DNA from: UBA8752 sp040261275
Lineage (GTDB): Bacteria > Bacteroidota > Bacteroidia > Flavobacteriales_D > Sanyastnellaceae
DNA length: 64,000 bases
Direction of reading: 5' to 3'
NCBI GenBank assembly: GCA_040261275.1
Contig: JBDQOI010000011.1
Coordinates: forward strand, 1 to 64,000
Of the stretch, positions 1-8,262 are shown in pieces; within the stretch, counting starts at the first letter, position 1; the number at the start of each line of letters is the position of its first letter. The notes beneath the pieces are model-generated. The model was not told where the DNA came from. It saw only the letters and a program-made list of their open reading frames with translations, and did no database searches. A program made the translations under genes and the position numbers.

Positions 1-369
1 CGAGGTGATGGCCGCCTCAATCTTACCCGGATCGATGCACAGCGTTTGGGGATCCACATCCACAAAAACCGGTGTACACCGCTCCCAAACCAAGCTGGAT
101 GCGGTCGCCACATAACTGATGGGCGTGGTGATGACCTCGCCCTCCAATCCCAATGCCTGGTAGGCCAGCTGGAGCGCGATGGTCCCGTTGCCCACCACGT
201 GAAGCCTCTCCAGTCCCAGCTCCCGCTGCAGCCCCGCCTCGAATTCACGCAATACCGGCCCATCGTTGGTCAACCAGTTTCGGTCCCAGATCCCGTGCAA
301 CAAATCGAACACCTCCTGGCGGGGTGTCGGGAACGGCAGCGTCACCGGAAGCGGTTGGTATTCGGCCAT
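1..369 (-). CDS. DegT/DnrJ/EryC1-family aminotransferase, N-terminal part (cut by window edge)
   Basis: The minus strand reads from an ATG at 369 to the window edge, giving 123 residues of a PLP-dependent sugar aminotransferase. Visible family features are the N-terminal stretch ending in NDGPVLREFE, the segment VVGNGTIALQLAYQALGL and the segment ITTPISYVATASS, which match the cofactor-binding N-terminus of the DegT/DnrJ/EryC1/StrS family. These enzymes transaminate nucleotide-linked keto-sugars for O-antigen, capsule or protein glycans. The catalytic lysine lies outside the window. The gene follows ruvC on the same strand with 49 bases between, so co-transcription is possible. The exact sugar substrate cannot be told from this part. 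Confidence 0.88.
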   Translation of the reverse strand, partial: MAEYQPLPVTLPFPTPRQEVFDLLHGIWDRNWLTNDGPVLREFEAGLQRELGLERLHVVGNGTIALQLAYQALGLEGEVITTPISYVATASSLVWERCTPVFVDVDPQTLCIDPGKIEAAITS

Positions 370-418
370 GCGTAACGTTCGTCAACAAAGGCTCACGCCC
401 GACGTGTCAGGCGGCTCA

Positions 419-988
419 TCAGCGGGCGCGCTCGGGATTCTCGCGGACGAAGGCCGCCCAGCCGCCGCCCTTGCCGCCCAGCGTCGGGGTGCCCATCTCG
501 TAATGGTGGCAGAGCGCCACGGCCAGCCCGTCGGTGGCGTCGAGGTCGCGCGGCATGTCCGCGTCGGGAATCGACAACGTGCGCTGCACCATCGCGGCCA
601 CCTGTTCCTTCGAGGCCGTACCTGTTCCGGTGATGGCCTGCTTGACCCGGCGCGGGGCGTATTCAGCGACCGGCACCTCGCGGACCAGGGCTGCCGCAAG
701 AGCGACACCTTGCGCCCGGCCGAGCTTCAGCATGGACTGCACATTTTTTCCGAAGAAGGGGGCCTCTACGGCAAAGTGATCCGGGGCATGCGCCTCAATC
801 AGGCCGGCGCACCGGTCGTGGATGCGCTTGAGCTTGGCAGCAGGGTCCTTGACCTTGGCGAGATGAAGGGCGCCCATTTCCAGCAGTTCCACCCGCTGGC
901 GCGACCAGGCGCGGATCACACCGTACCCCATGATGGTCGTTCCGGGGTCGATGCCAAGGATGATGGTGGGGCCCTGATTCACGGGCAC
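419..988 (-). CDS. ruvC: Crossover junction endodeoxyribonuclease RuvC
   Basis: RuvC is the Holliday-junction resolvase that cuts recombination intermediates together with RuvAB. The 189-residue product has the expected length and the RNase H-like fold signatures: GIDPGTTIMGYG with catalytic D14, the segment AVEAPFFGKN with E75, and the C-terminal DATDGLAVALCHHY with D150 and D153. The start used is GTG at 988; a second GTG at 982 is also possible. It precedes the DegT-type aminotransferase gene. ruvA lies far away at the right end of the window, so the ruv genes are not clustered, as is usual outside the proteobacterial ruvAB(C) arrangement. Confidence 0.96.
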   Translation of the reverse strand: MPVNQGPTIILGIDPGTTIMGYGVIRAWSRQRVELLEMGALHLAKVKDPAAKLKRIHDRCAGLIEAHAPDHFAVEAPFFGKNVQSMLKLGRAQGVALAAALVREVPVAEYAPRRVKQAITGTGTASKEQVAAMVQRTLSIPDADMPRDLDATDGLAVALCHHYEMGTPTLGGKGGGWAAFVRENPERAR

Positions 989-1167
989 AAGGTGGCACGG
1001 GACAGGGGCAAAATGTCTCCTGAAGGAAGGAGGCTATCCACAGTGCATTGACTCTACAACCGTGATAGCCCTTCAAGAGCAGAAAGCCATCATTACGCCT
1101 ACAAATTATATCGATATGTCTGCCCCAGAACATTTATCGTCTCATTGGCAATCCCTACCTTTCAGGT

Positions 1168-2184
1168 GTGACACAAAATCCCAAAACCTCAGCCGTCCGC
1201 ACCACGACTTGGACTCCACCGAAAGTGCGCACATGGCCCGCTTCGTTGAAGCTCCCTGCCGCCGTCCATTGGGGTGTTTTCTTTTTGCTGCCATTGGGCG
1301 CATCGGGGTATTGGCTGTTCACCCGTTTGGCCGCGTTGCCTGCCGAATCCTGGCAGCTCACGGTCTACCCTATGGCCCTGCTGGGAGCCGTGTTGCTTGT
1401 ACCGGTGAATTGGGGGCTCGAATCCTTGAAATGGGCCGAGCTGTTGCCCTATGCGCGTATGGCCCGCCGGACCCGTGAGGTGCTGTACGGTACGGCGTGG
1501 AGCTTGATCGGCCCCTTCCGCCTCGGTGCAGCCGTAGGTCGGATAGCCGCCGTCAGGAAAGGGGAGCGCAACATGGCGGTCCGGGCGTTTTCCACAGCAT
1601 GCGTGTCCCAATGGTGGTGCACCATCACCGCTGCTGCGATAGGGCTCATGTGCGCGGGATATTGGGCAGCGGGACTTTCCGTTGCCCTGATATCGGGGAT
1701 AACCCTCGCCCTATATTTTGGGTGGACACCCACCTTTTGGAAGGCCATCAAGCACTCTCCTTTATGCGGTCATTGGGGACTGAGCCGGAAAATCGCAACG
1801 GTGCGAAGGCGCCGGGCCTTGACCTTGAGCGTGGCGCGCTTCTTTGTCATCATCAGCCAATTCGTGCTGCTTTTGAACGCCTTCGGCCACCTTGCGGGAT
1901 GGACGCATTACATCGATCGGTTTTTCGAACAGGGACAGGGTGTGGCCTTGACCTGGGGACTGACGAGCCTTGCGCCCATGCCTGCTTTTGGCGACCTCGG
2001 CCTGCGCGAAGCTGCCGCCCTGCTGACCATCGCGACCCCCACTTCCGCTGACGTCACCGCTGTTGTGGCGGCTACCCTTACCCTTTGGGTCATCAACCTC
2101 TTCATCCCGTCCATCGTAGGGTTGGTGTGGCATTGGAATGCCCAACGCCGCGCGAACGCATTCCGCGCGAACTTTCGGGCGTGA
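1168..2184 (+). CDS. Multi-pass membrane protein, lysylphosphatidylglycerol synthase TM-like (UPF0104/flippase-like)
   Basis: The 338-residue product has about eight hydrophobic segments and no catalytic soluble domain. Short patterns such as NWGLESLKWAELL near residue 90, the glycine-rich FRLGAAVGR segment near 120, and GLTSLAPMPAFGDLGLREAA near 270 resemble the transmembrane part of lysylphosphatidylglycerol synthases and related UPF0104 proteins. That family is often encoded beside glycosyltransferases and may move lipids or lipid-linked sugars, but the function here is inferred. Translation starts at a GTG at 1168. Its TGA overlaps the GTG start of the next glycosyltransferase (GTGA), so the two are probably translated together. 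Confidence 0.72.
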   Translation: MTQNPKTSAVRTTTWTPPKVRTWPASLKLPAAVHWGVFFLLPLGASGYWLFTRLAALPAESWQLTVYPMALLGAVLLVPVNWGLESLKWAELLPYARMARRTREVLYGTAWSLIGPFRLGAAVGRIAAVRKGERNMAVRAFSTACVSQWWCTITAAAIGLMCAGYWAAGLSVALISGITLALYFGWTPTFWKAIKHSPLCGHWGLSRKIATVRRRRALTLSVARFFVIISQFVLLLNAFGHLAGWTHYIDRFFEQGQGVALTWGLTSLAPMPAFGDLGLREAAALLTIATPTSADVTAVVAATLTLWVINLFIPSIVGLVWHWNAQRRANAFRANFRA

Positions 2185-3353
2185 CCCCTTGGACGATTTT
2201 CCTCCTTTTCCCGCCGCTGCTTGCCCACTTCGGGCAAATACGGAATTGGTCACGCCATTTCAACGGTGCGCTGGAGAGTGAAGCGATCCCGGCAGTAAAA
2301 AGGGACCCCACCCATCCCCATCCTTCACATCCTTCAAGTCCCGGCATTACTGTGGTATTGCCCGTCAGGAACGAAGCGAAAACCCTGCCCCGTCTGCTCG
2401 GAGATCTGGCGGCGGGCGGTGTCCATCCCGCAGAGGTGATTGTGGTCGACGATGCCTCCGATGACGGAACGGCCAAAGCCGTGGGACCGTCAAGCCAGTG
2501 GCCCTTTCCGGTGCGATGGATGGCCAATCCCGGCAGTGGAAAGAAGGCCGGATTGTCTGCCGGAATGCGGGCAGCGGAGACGGAATGGGTGGTCCAGGTC
2601 GATGCGGACGTTCGGGTTCAACCGGGATTCCTGGACGCCATTGGCCAGCACCTGGCCCGCGATGGAGCGGCGTCGGACATGCTGCTGCTGCCGCTCCGGT
2701 TGGCCGACACCGCCACGGGAGCCCCGATGCGCACCTTTGACCTGTTACAGGCCCTCGATTTTGCGGCCATGCAAGGGTGGGCGGTCGCAGCGGTGCGCCG
2801 GGGCCGACCGGCCATGGCCAGTGGCGGTGCCTGGATCTGGCGGCAATCGGCCTTTCCCTACGACCACCTCCGGCCCGAACTGGCCAGCGGAGACGACGTG
2901 TTCTCACTGGCGGCCTTGATTGAGCGGGGCGACGGCAGGCGCGTGGGGTGGTGCGGTCATCCTGAAACCATGGCATCGGCCGCCCCGATGCCCACCTTCG
3001 GCGCCCTTTTGGACCAGCGCATTCGCTGGGGCGCAAAGTCCGCCGCCTACCCCAAGGCCCTCTCCGAAGCGCGCAGGGTCGCTACCGTCATCGCAGCCGT
3101 ACACATCGCCGGGCTCGCTCTGCTGGTGACGCAACCTGCGGCCGGCCTTCTTTTCTGGGCAGCCAAAGCGCTGGGCGACATGGCCTACACCCACGGCGTA
3201 GCCCGGGCCTATGGACTGTTCGACGGAATGGGCGCCGCCAAGCGATGGAGCACCCTCGCCCTGCTCGCCTTGGTTCATCCCCCCTTCATCATCACCACCT
3301 TGCTTTTGATGCCGTTCAGAACCGCACGGTGGAAGGGACGCAAGGCCCCCTAA
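2181..3353 (+). CDS. Glycosyltransferase family 2 with C-terminal membrane segments
   Basis: This is a processive-type GT-A glycosyltransferase of about 390 residues. The N-terminus has one hydrophobic segment, followed by the nucleotide-sugar fold: VVLPVRNEA (58-66), VVDDASDDG (88-96) and the DxD metal motif VDADV with D141 and D143. A GDD near residue 238 and a QRIRW motif (279-283, the QxxRW signature) follow, then two or three membrane spans. The GTG at 2181 was chosen because it overlaps the stop of the upstream membrane protein gene as GTGA; a longer frame reaching back to 2085 would run inside that gene. The pair probably builds or exports a glycolipid or surface glycan. The sugar is unknown. 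Confidence 0.87.
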   Translation: MTPWTIFLLFPPLLAHFGQIRNWSRHFNGALESEAIPAVKRDPTHPHPSHPSSPGITVVLPVRNEAKTLPRLLGDLAAGGVHPAEVIVVDDASDDGTAKAVGPSSQWPFPVRWMANPGSGKKAGLSAGMRAAETEWVVQVDADVRVQPGFLDAIGQHLARDGAASDMLLLPLRLADTATGAPMRTFDLLQALDFAAMQGWAVAAVRRGRPAMASGGAWIWRQSAFPYDHLRPELASGDDVFSLAALIERGDGRRVGWCGHPETMASAAPMPTFGALLDQRIRWGAKSAAYPKALSEARRVATVIAAVHIAGLALLVTQPAAGLLFWAAKALGDMAYTHGVARAYGLFDGMGAAKRWSTLALLALVHPPFIITTLLLMPFRTARWKGRKAP

Positions 3354-3358
3354 TTTGG
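3351..3358 (+). promoter_or_regulatory. Putative -7 promoter box TAATTTGG
   Basis: The 8-mer resembles the Bacteroidota -7 element TAnnTTTG. It begins right at the stop of the glycosyltransferase gene and ends four bases before the GTG start of the ABC permease gene, so the transcript would have almost no leader. A clear -33 element is not visible. Confidence 0.45.
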
Positions 3359-3362
3359 CGGC

Positions 3363-4247
3363 GTGCAAGGCATCCGCGATTTCTTCCGCAGCGAACCCAC
3401 CGCCCTCGCCGGAGCGTGCTGGATTCTCTTGTGGACCCTCGTTGCCACCACCAGCACCCTTTGGCGTCCGGACCCCTCCCGCCACGCCAACCAACAAAAC
3501 CTCGAGTGGTCCATGCTCGCCCCCGGCACCACCGTGACCCTTTATCCGGATGGCGTCGCCGAAAACACCCTCCCCCGCCGCACCTTCCTGCTCGGCACGG
3601 ACCGCTTCGGCCGGGACTACCTGTCCCGCGTGGTGGCAGGATCGGGGCTTTCCCTCGCAGTCGGGCTGGTTGCGGTGTTGCTTTCGCTGCTCATCGGCAT
3701 TCCTCTCGGAGCCTACGCAGGCTACCTCGGCGGCACCTTCGACGCGACCGTCAGTTGGTTGCTGCAGGTGGTCTGGAGCATCCCGACCTTGCTGCTCGTA
3801 CTCGCCTTGACCCTCGCCTTTGGCAAGGGCTTCGAACAGGTCTTCCTCGCCATCGGCCTTTCAATGTGGGTGGAGGTCGCCCGCGTGGTCAGGGGACAGG
3901 TCATCGCCCTGCGCAACGTAGAGTGGGTTGAGGCTGGACGCGTTCTCGGCCTTTCTGCGCCGCGTATCGTCTTTCTGCACATCCTCCCCAACCTCGCCGG
4001 ACCGATCGCCGTCATCGCCTCAGCCAACTTCGCCGCCGCCATCCTCATCGAGGCGGGATTGAGCTTCATGGGGGTGGGTGCTCAAATTCCCATGCCGAGC
4101 TGGGGCAACCTCATCCGCGACCACTACGGCTCCATCCTCACGGGTCACGCCCACCTCGCCCTGATCCCAGGGGCCTGCATCGTATCGCTCGTACTGGCGT
4201 TCAACGCCCTATCCAACGCGTTTGCGCGTCAGGCAGCCCGGCGGTGA
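3363..4247 (+). CDS. ABC transporter permease of the Opp/Dpp type (DppC/OppC-like)
   Basis: This inner-membrane permease subunit belongs to the peptide/nickel (Opp/Dpp) ABC importer family. The 294-residue product has an N-terminal membrane anchor, then the family hallmark LGTDRFGRDYLSRVVAGS near residue 80, several spans, the EAA coupling motif EAGRVLGLSAPRIVFLHILPN near 195-215 and the segment AGLSFMGVGAQIPMPSWG near 240. Translation appears to start at GTG 3363. No partner permease, ATPase or binding protein is encoded nearby, so the other subunits must be elsewhere. The transported substrate is not predictable from this subunit alone. Confidence 0.9.
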   Translation: MQGIRDFFRSEPTALAGACWILLWTLVATTSTLWRPDPSRHANQQNLEWSMLAPGTTVTLYPDGVAENTLPRRTFLLGTDRFGRDYLSRVVAGSGLSLAVGLVAVLLSLLIGIPLGAYAGYLGGTFDATVSWLLQVVWSIPTLLLVLALTLAFGKGFEQVFLAIGLSMWVEVARVVRGQVIALRNVEWVEAGRVLGLSAPRIVFLHILPNLAGPIAVIASANFAAAILIEAGLSFMGVGAQIPMPSWGNLIRDHYGSILTGHAHLALIPGACIVSLVLAFNALSNAFARQAARR

Positions 4248-4252
4248 CGAAC

Positions 4253-4260
4253 TATCTTCG
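4253..4260 (+). promoter_or_regulatory. Putative -7 promoter box TATCTTCG
   Basis: This variant of the Bacteroidota -7 element ends eight bases before the ATG of the GDP-fucose synthase gene. Confidence 0.5.
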
Positions 4261-4268
4261 CACCGGCC

Positions 4269-5213
4269 ATGAATTCTTCTTCCCGCATCTACGTCGCCGG
4301 TCACCGAGGCATGGTGGGCAGTGCCATCTGCCGTGCCCTCGAAGCCGAAGGGTTGCCTTCACCCATCACCTTTACGAGCCGTGAGCTCGATTTGCGGGAC
4401 CAGACCGCCGTGCGCAACATGATGGAGCGCGAGCGCCCCACCCATGTTTTCCTCGCGGCCGCCAAGGTGGGGGGCATCCACGCCAACAACGTGTACCGCG
4501 CGGAATTCCTGTATGACAACCTCATGATCGAGGCCAACATCATCCATGCCGCCCATTCCGTGGACGTGGAGAAGCTGCTGTTCTTGGGATCGAGCTGCAT
4601 CTACCCGAAAATGGCGGCCCAACCGCTCGTGGAGGATGCCCTCCTCAGCGGCGCACTGGAGCCGACCAACGAGCCATACGCCATCGCCAAGATTGCCGGA
4701 ATCAAGCTGTGCGAGGCCTACCGCGACCAATACGGCGCCAACTTCATTTCGGCCATGCCCACCAACCTCTACGGTCCCGGCGACAACTACGACCTGAACA
4801 ACAGTCACGTAGTGCCGGCCCTCATCCGAAAGTTCCACGAGGCCAAGGAGCGCGGCGATGCCAGCGTGCCTTGCTGGGGAACGGGCAGCCCGCGCCGAGA
4901 ATTCCTGCACGTCGACGACCTCGCCGCCGCCTGCCTGTTTCTGATGGAGCAGTACGATGACAAGCCGTTCGTCAACGTCGGCACCGGTGAAGACCTGCCG
5001 ATCAAGGAGCTCGCAGAGATGATCCAACGCATCGTGGGGTTTGAGGGGACCATAGCATGGGACAGCGACAAACCCGACGGCACACCTCGCAAACTCATGG
5101 ATTGCGGTCGCATCCACACCCTAGGTTGGAAGCACCGCATAAACCTGGAGGAAGGACTCCGTGCGGTTTATGAAGAATACCGGGAAGCGCCACAATCCGC
5201 CCGTGCCAAATGA
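4269..5213 (+). CDS. fcl: GDP-L-fucose synthase
   Basis: The enzyme (Fcl, WcaG) epimerises and reduces GDP-4-keto-6-deoxymannose to GDP-L-fucose. The 314-residue product has the expected length, a Rossmann VAGHRGMVGSAI motif at residues 9-20, the SSCIYP segment with the family cysteine (C110), and the catalytic YAIAK with Y137 and K141. The preceding enzyme of the pathway, Gmd, is encoded about 20 kb away at 24065. The stop overlaps the next start as ATGA, which links fucose supply to the putative Wzi/RemB-like surface protein. Confidence 0.96.
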   Translation: MNSSSRIYVAGHRGMVGSAICRALEAEGLPSPITFTSRELDLRDQTAVRNMMERERPTHVFLAAAKVGGIHANNVYRAEFLYDNLMIEANIIHAAHSVDVEKLLFLGSSCIYPKMAAQPLVEDALLSGALEPTNEPYAIAKIAGIKLCEAYRDQYGANFISAMPTNLYGPGDNYDLNNSHVVPALIRKFHEAKERGDASVPCWGTGSPRREFLHVDDLAAACLFLMEQYDDKPFVNVGTGEDLPIKELAEMIQRIVGFEGTIAWDSDKPDGTPRKLMDCGRIHTLGWKHRINLEEGLRAVYEEYREAPQSARAK

Positions 5214-6841
5214 ATACGGGACACCGGTTCGCCCCGTTTGAGGTCCCGGTGTCGTCGGTGTCGTTAGTGCCATCGACACCAACGTTGCCATCGCTACAGC
5301 ATCCACCCAAGGCGTGGCTCATTGCCTGCCTGCTGACGTGCGCCACACTGCAAGGGACCACACAAATCGTCGTGCCCGACAGATTGCCTGACGGAAGGCG
5401 CATGCTGGCCCTGACGACCCCTGCAGAAAGGGGCACGCTCGCATACGATTCATTGCGCACCCTGCCCGCTGATCAAGGCGGTCGCAACACGTGGTGGCAC
5501 CGGCACGCGCTTTTCCTGGACGGGCCCGTCCAGGTGACCATGGATCCCGTGCTGGATCTGTCCCGCGACATCCACAGGAGGCCGAACGGGGAGGATGGGG
5601 GGGAAGACCCCACCACCGAATACGGCCACAGAAACGTGCGGGGCGTGCGCTATTCCGGGAGCATTGACGACCGCGTGCGATTCGGTGGCAAGGTGCTGGA
5701 AATGCAACGCCTGCTGGTCGCACCGGAAACCGAGTACATCCTTGCGGCACAGGAATACCCCGGCATGGGTCCCGGCAAACTCCGCCCGGCGGAGAACGGC
5801 CTGTTCAGCCTGGACCACAGCCTGGCCGAAGTCTGGTTCGATACCCAGCCAAGAAGGTGGCTTCGGGTACAATGGGGCCTGGGCGCCACCCAGCTCGGCC
5901 CGGGAACCCGGAATGTGCTGTGGAACGGAAATCGCGCACCGGCGCCTTACCTGCTGCTGGAAGCAGACCTCGGGAAGGGGTGGACATGGCTTTGGGTACA
6001 GTCACGGAAAAGGGGCCGCGAGCGGCTGCCCGCCGATGGTGCACGGGAAGGGCGCTACCATCCCCTCGGACTCGGGCTGCGCAGCCTGACCAAGAGCGTT
6101 CATGGAAAGGGACAACGTCTGGACATCACTTTCATGTCTGCCCAATGGACCGATGTGCTCCAGCGCGGTCAGGACCGGCTCGGCGTATGGGACTGGACGG
6201 CAGCTTTGGCACCTTGGCATCTGCCCGGCCCATCCAACGGAGCACCATACCGAACCATGGCCGCGCACCTGGGGCTGGACCTGCAATGGCGCCGCGCGCG
6301 CTCCACATGGTACGGCCAACTGCGCATCAACCCCCAGGACGATCGTTATGCCCTAGCCATCGCCGACCAACAGATGGACGCCCGACAGTGCATGGTGGGC
6401 CACGTAAGACATGGAGACAAGTGGACCTTCTGGACGGAGTGGGCACCCGTCACCCCTTCCGCTGCGGAATCTGTCGCGCCCTTGCTTCCCGTCAGCCCGC
6501 TCGGCATTCAGCCTTGGTCACCTTGGCGTCCGGACTTCATCCAAGGAGGTGAGATTCAAATCGCGGGAATGGTCCTCTCGGCAGAGGCAGCCCGAATACC
6601 GGAAACCCCTGGTTCAGAGCTACACGGCATGACATGGAAGGGTACCATCGCTCTCCCCTCGCGCTCAGCAGATGCCACGGTCTCATCTCGCCAAAATCAA
6701 AGGTTTAGCCCCAGCCAATACTGGCCCCCACTGGTTCCACTGAGCCCTTTCATTTCTGTGCAGCAGCATCCCAAGTCCCGCACGACCTGGCTGAGTATGG
6801 GAATCTCCTGTCCCGTCATGGGCACCCGAAAGACACATTGA
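5210..6841 (+). CDS. Putative outer-membrane protein of the Wzi/RemB type (capsule assembly-like)
   Basis: The 543-residue product has a long polar N-terminus, a hydrophobic stretch at about 34-50 that could be a signal sequence, and then many alternating aromatic/hydrophobic strands typical of outer-membrane beta-barrels. The segment QLGPGTRNVLWNGNRAPAPY near residue 230 resembles the glycine-rich pattern seen in Wzi and RemB proteins. Wzi anchors capsule at the cell surface, and RemB is a gliding accessory protein, so a role in surface polysaccharide attachment is an inference supported by its ATGA overlap with fcl and the WecA-like gene downstream. The true start may lie at a GTG within the first 40 codons, because the assigned n-region is unusually long for a signal peptide. 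Confidence 0.55.
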   Translation: MNTGHRFAPFEVPVSSVSLVPSTPTLPSLQHPPKAWLIACLLTCATLQGTTQIVVPDRLPDGRRMLALTTPAERGTLAYDSLRTLPADQGGRNTWWHRHALFLDGPVQVTMDPVLDLSRDIHRRPNGEDGGEDPTTEYGHRNVRGVRYSGSIDDRVRFGGKVLEMQRLLVAPETEYILAAQEYPGMGPGKLRPAENGLFSLDHSLAEVWFDTQPRRWLRVQWGLGATQLGPGTRNVLWNGNRAPAPYLLLEADLGKGWTWLWVQSRKRGRERLPADGAREGRYHPLGLGLRSLTKSVHGKGQRLDITFMSAQWTDVLQRGQDRLGVWDWTAALAPWHLPGPSNGAPYRTMAAHLGLDLQWRRARSTWYGQLRINPQDDRYALAIADQQMDARQCMVGHVRHGDKWTFWTEWAPVTPSAAESVAPLLPVSPLGIQPWSPWRPDFIQGGEIQIAGMVLSAEAARIPETPGSELHGMTWKGTIALPSRSADATVSSRQNQRFSPSQYWPPLVPLSPFISVQQHPKSRTTWLSMGISCPVMGTRKTH

Positions 6842-6939
6842 TCCCGAACACATCAAGTTCTCAATGGCAAGTTTTGTGTTGTTAATGATGCCGGGTGTCG
6901 AATAGGGTCAATCGATTTTTGAGCTCCAAAAATCAGCAA

Positions 6940-6956
6940 ATTCCCTTTGGGGGAAT
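6940..6956. repeat. Imperfect dyad, ATTCCC and GGGAAT arms
   Basis: Six-base arms flank a five-base spacer. The half-site (ATTCC/GGAAT) recurs at 7021-7034 and 7041-7052, so this may be part of an operator cluster. Confidence 0.4.
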
Positions 6957-7020
6957 CGCGATGACGCCCTATTACAAGCAAGCCAAAAGGGCGTACGTCG
7001 ACTTTATGCGCACATTATTG

Positions 7021-7034
7021 TCGGAATATTCCGA
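7021..7034. promoter_or_regulatory. Perfect 14-base palindrome TCGGAATATTCCGA, possible operator
   Basis: The sequence equals its own reverse complement over 14 bases. It lies about 60 bases upstream of the -7 box of the WecA-like gene, a usual place for an activator or repressor site. A second weaker dyad (TTCCATCGGAA) follows at 7041-7051. Confidence 0.45.
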
Positions 7035-7093
7035 GAGACGTTCCATCGGAATCCACCATCGGCCCGAAAATGAAAACCAACCATAAAATGTCG

Positions 7094-7101
7094 TAACTTT
7101 G
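7094..7101 (+). promoter_or_regulatory. Putative -7 promoter box TAACTTTG
   Basis: This is an exact match to TAnnTTTG, 14 bases before the ATG of the WecA-like gene. Its position favours the ATG at 7116 over the TTG at 7104, which would sit at or ahead of the transcription start. Confidence 0.65.
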
Positions 7102-7115
7102 AGTTGACCAGAAAC

Positions 7116-8195
7116 ATGTTGCCTTTCCTCCTCGCATTCGTGATCGCAATGCTCGGGATGCCATCGTTGATTCAGCTGGCCATGCAGAAAAATCTGCTGG
7201 ACGAACCACTGGAAGACCGCAAGGTTCACAAACGAAGCGTTCCCCGCTTGGGCGGCGTATTGGTCTTCATAGGAACCTTATTTACGACCACGCTCCTGGT
7301 TCATCCTGAAGGTGTCGAAGCCATTTCTTTTCTTCGATTGGCAGCTGCCTCTATTGTTTTGTTTTTCCTGGGATTGAAAGATGATCTGACGGAATTGGAC
7401 CCTTTTAAAAAATTAATCGCCCAATTGTTTGTTGGGGGCATCTTGATTTTGGGCGGCGGGTTCGCCATCCAAGATTTTGGTGGGTTGTTCGGGATCGGTT
7501 CTCTGTCTCCCATTTTTGCCGCTCCGTTTTCACTTTTTGTTTACATCGTGGTGGTGAACGCTGTGAATTTGATTGATGGTATCGACACACTTGCTGGGGG
7601 TTATGGGCTGCTCATTGCTATCGCCTGCACACTTTGGTTCCAAGTCACGGGCCAACAGGATTACGCCACGCTTTGCTTGGCCCTGGCAGGGAGCCTTTGT
7701 GGTTTCATCGTATTCAACATTACCCCTGCACGCATCTTTTTGGGAGACAGTGGGTCCTTGATTTTGGGCATGTTTATTTATGTCATGGCCACGAGCATCA
7801 TGAAGACCCCTGCCGAACAGGTGCCCGCGATGTGGTCCCACCGGTCACTGCCTGTGCTCGCCATGACCACATTGAGCTACCCCTTGGTGGACACCCTCCG
7901 TGTGTTCACCCTTCGTGCCCTGAAGCGGCGGTCACCGTTCCATGCAGATCGGAACCACCTGCACCACAGGCTGCTGCATCTGGGCATGACCCACTTGCAG
8001 GCCGCCCTCTTCATTCATGCATACACCGCATCCATGGTCATGTTGGGCTTCAGCATTCCCGAAATGGAGCCCACCTTGTCCTTTTTCCTGTTGCTCGGAG
8101 CGGCCTTCATGTTGCCCGTTGTCATCATTGGACTGGAGAAGTGGCGGGCCATTTCCAGGGCCCAGCGGCGTCAAGTCCCCGCCTCACAACCCTGA
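7116..8195 (+). CDS. Undecaprenyl-phosphate N-acetylhexosamine-1-phosphate transferase, WecA/MraY family
   Basis: This is a glycosyl-transferase family 4 membrane enzyme that moves a sugar-1-phosphate from a UDP-sugar to undecaprenyl phosphate, the first step of lipid-linked glycan assembly. The 359-residue product is almost entirely membrane spans, with the family residues in cytoplasmic loops: RKVHKRSVPRLGG (36-47), the DD pair at 89-90, NLIDGIDTLAGG (151-162), FLGDSGS and the histidine-rich RNHLHHRLLHLG near the C-terminus. It resembles WecA rather than MraY in loop layout and context, because glycan and surface-protein genes flank it. The first half is less GC-rich than the neighbouring genes. 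The precise sugar is not known. Confidence 0.9.
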   Translation: MLPFLLAFVIAMLGMPSLIQLAMQKNLLDEPLEDRKVHKRSVPRLGGVLVFIGTLFTTTLLVHPEGVEAISFLRLAAASIVLFFLGLKDDLTELDPFKKLIAQLFVGGILILGGGFAIQDFGGLFGIGSLSPIFAAPFSLFVYIVVVNAVNLIDGIDTLAGGYGLLIAIACTLWFQVTGQQDYATLCLALAGSLCGFIVFNITPARIFLGDSGSLILGMFIYVMATSIMKTPAEQVPAMWSHRSLPVLAMTTLSYPLVDTLRVFTLRALKRRSPFHADRNHLHHRLLHLGMTHLQAALFIHAYTASMVMLGFSIPEMEPTLSFFLLLGAAFMLPVVIIGLEKWRAISRAQRRQVPASQP

Positions 8196-8262
8196 TCGTC
8201 CCCTCCCAGGGTTCCCTTTTTCCTGCTCATTGCGGCATCCACGCAAACCCTAGGTTTGCATC

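Larger units (their letters stand above)
6842..7093. other. Intergenic region with hairpin and clustered dyads, AT-richer than its surroundings
   Basis: This is the largest gap between confident genes in the window. It holds an AT-rich hairpin at 6914-6934 (arms GATTTTTG and CAAAAATC, five-base loop) and three dyads built on GGAAT/ATTCC half-sites. A short open frame (6895-7086, or 41 codons from the ATG at 6961) crosses it, but it has no recognisable similarity and overlaps the dyads, so it was not called. The hairpin could end transcription of the upstream gene, although no clear U-tract follows. Confidence 0.5.

Noticed and set aside
1156..1163. Promoter box TACCTTTC for the first membrane protein gene
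   Set aside because: It resembles the -7 element, but the GTG start lies only four bases further on and the last base does not fit. It was judged too uncertain to list.
6895..7086. 63-codon open frame in the intergenic region (41 codons from ATG 6961)
   Set aside because: No recognisable similarity or ribosome-binding context. It overlaps the dyads and ends just before the next promoter box. It could still be a small gene, but it cannot be supported.
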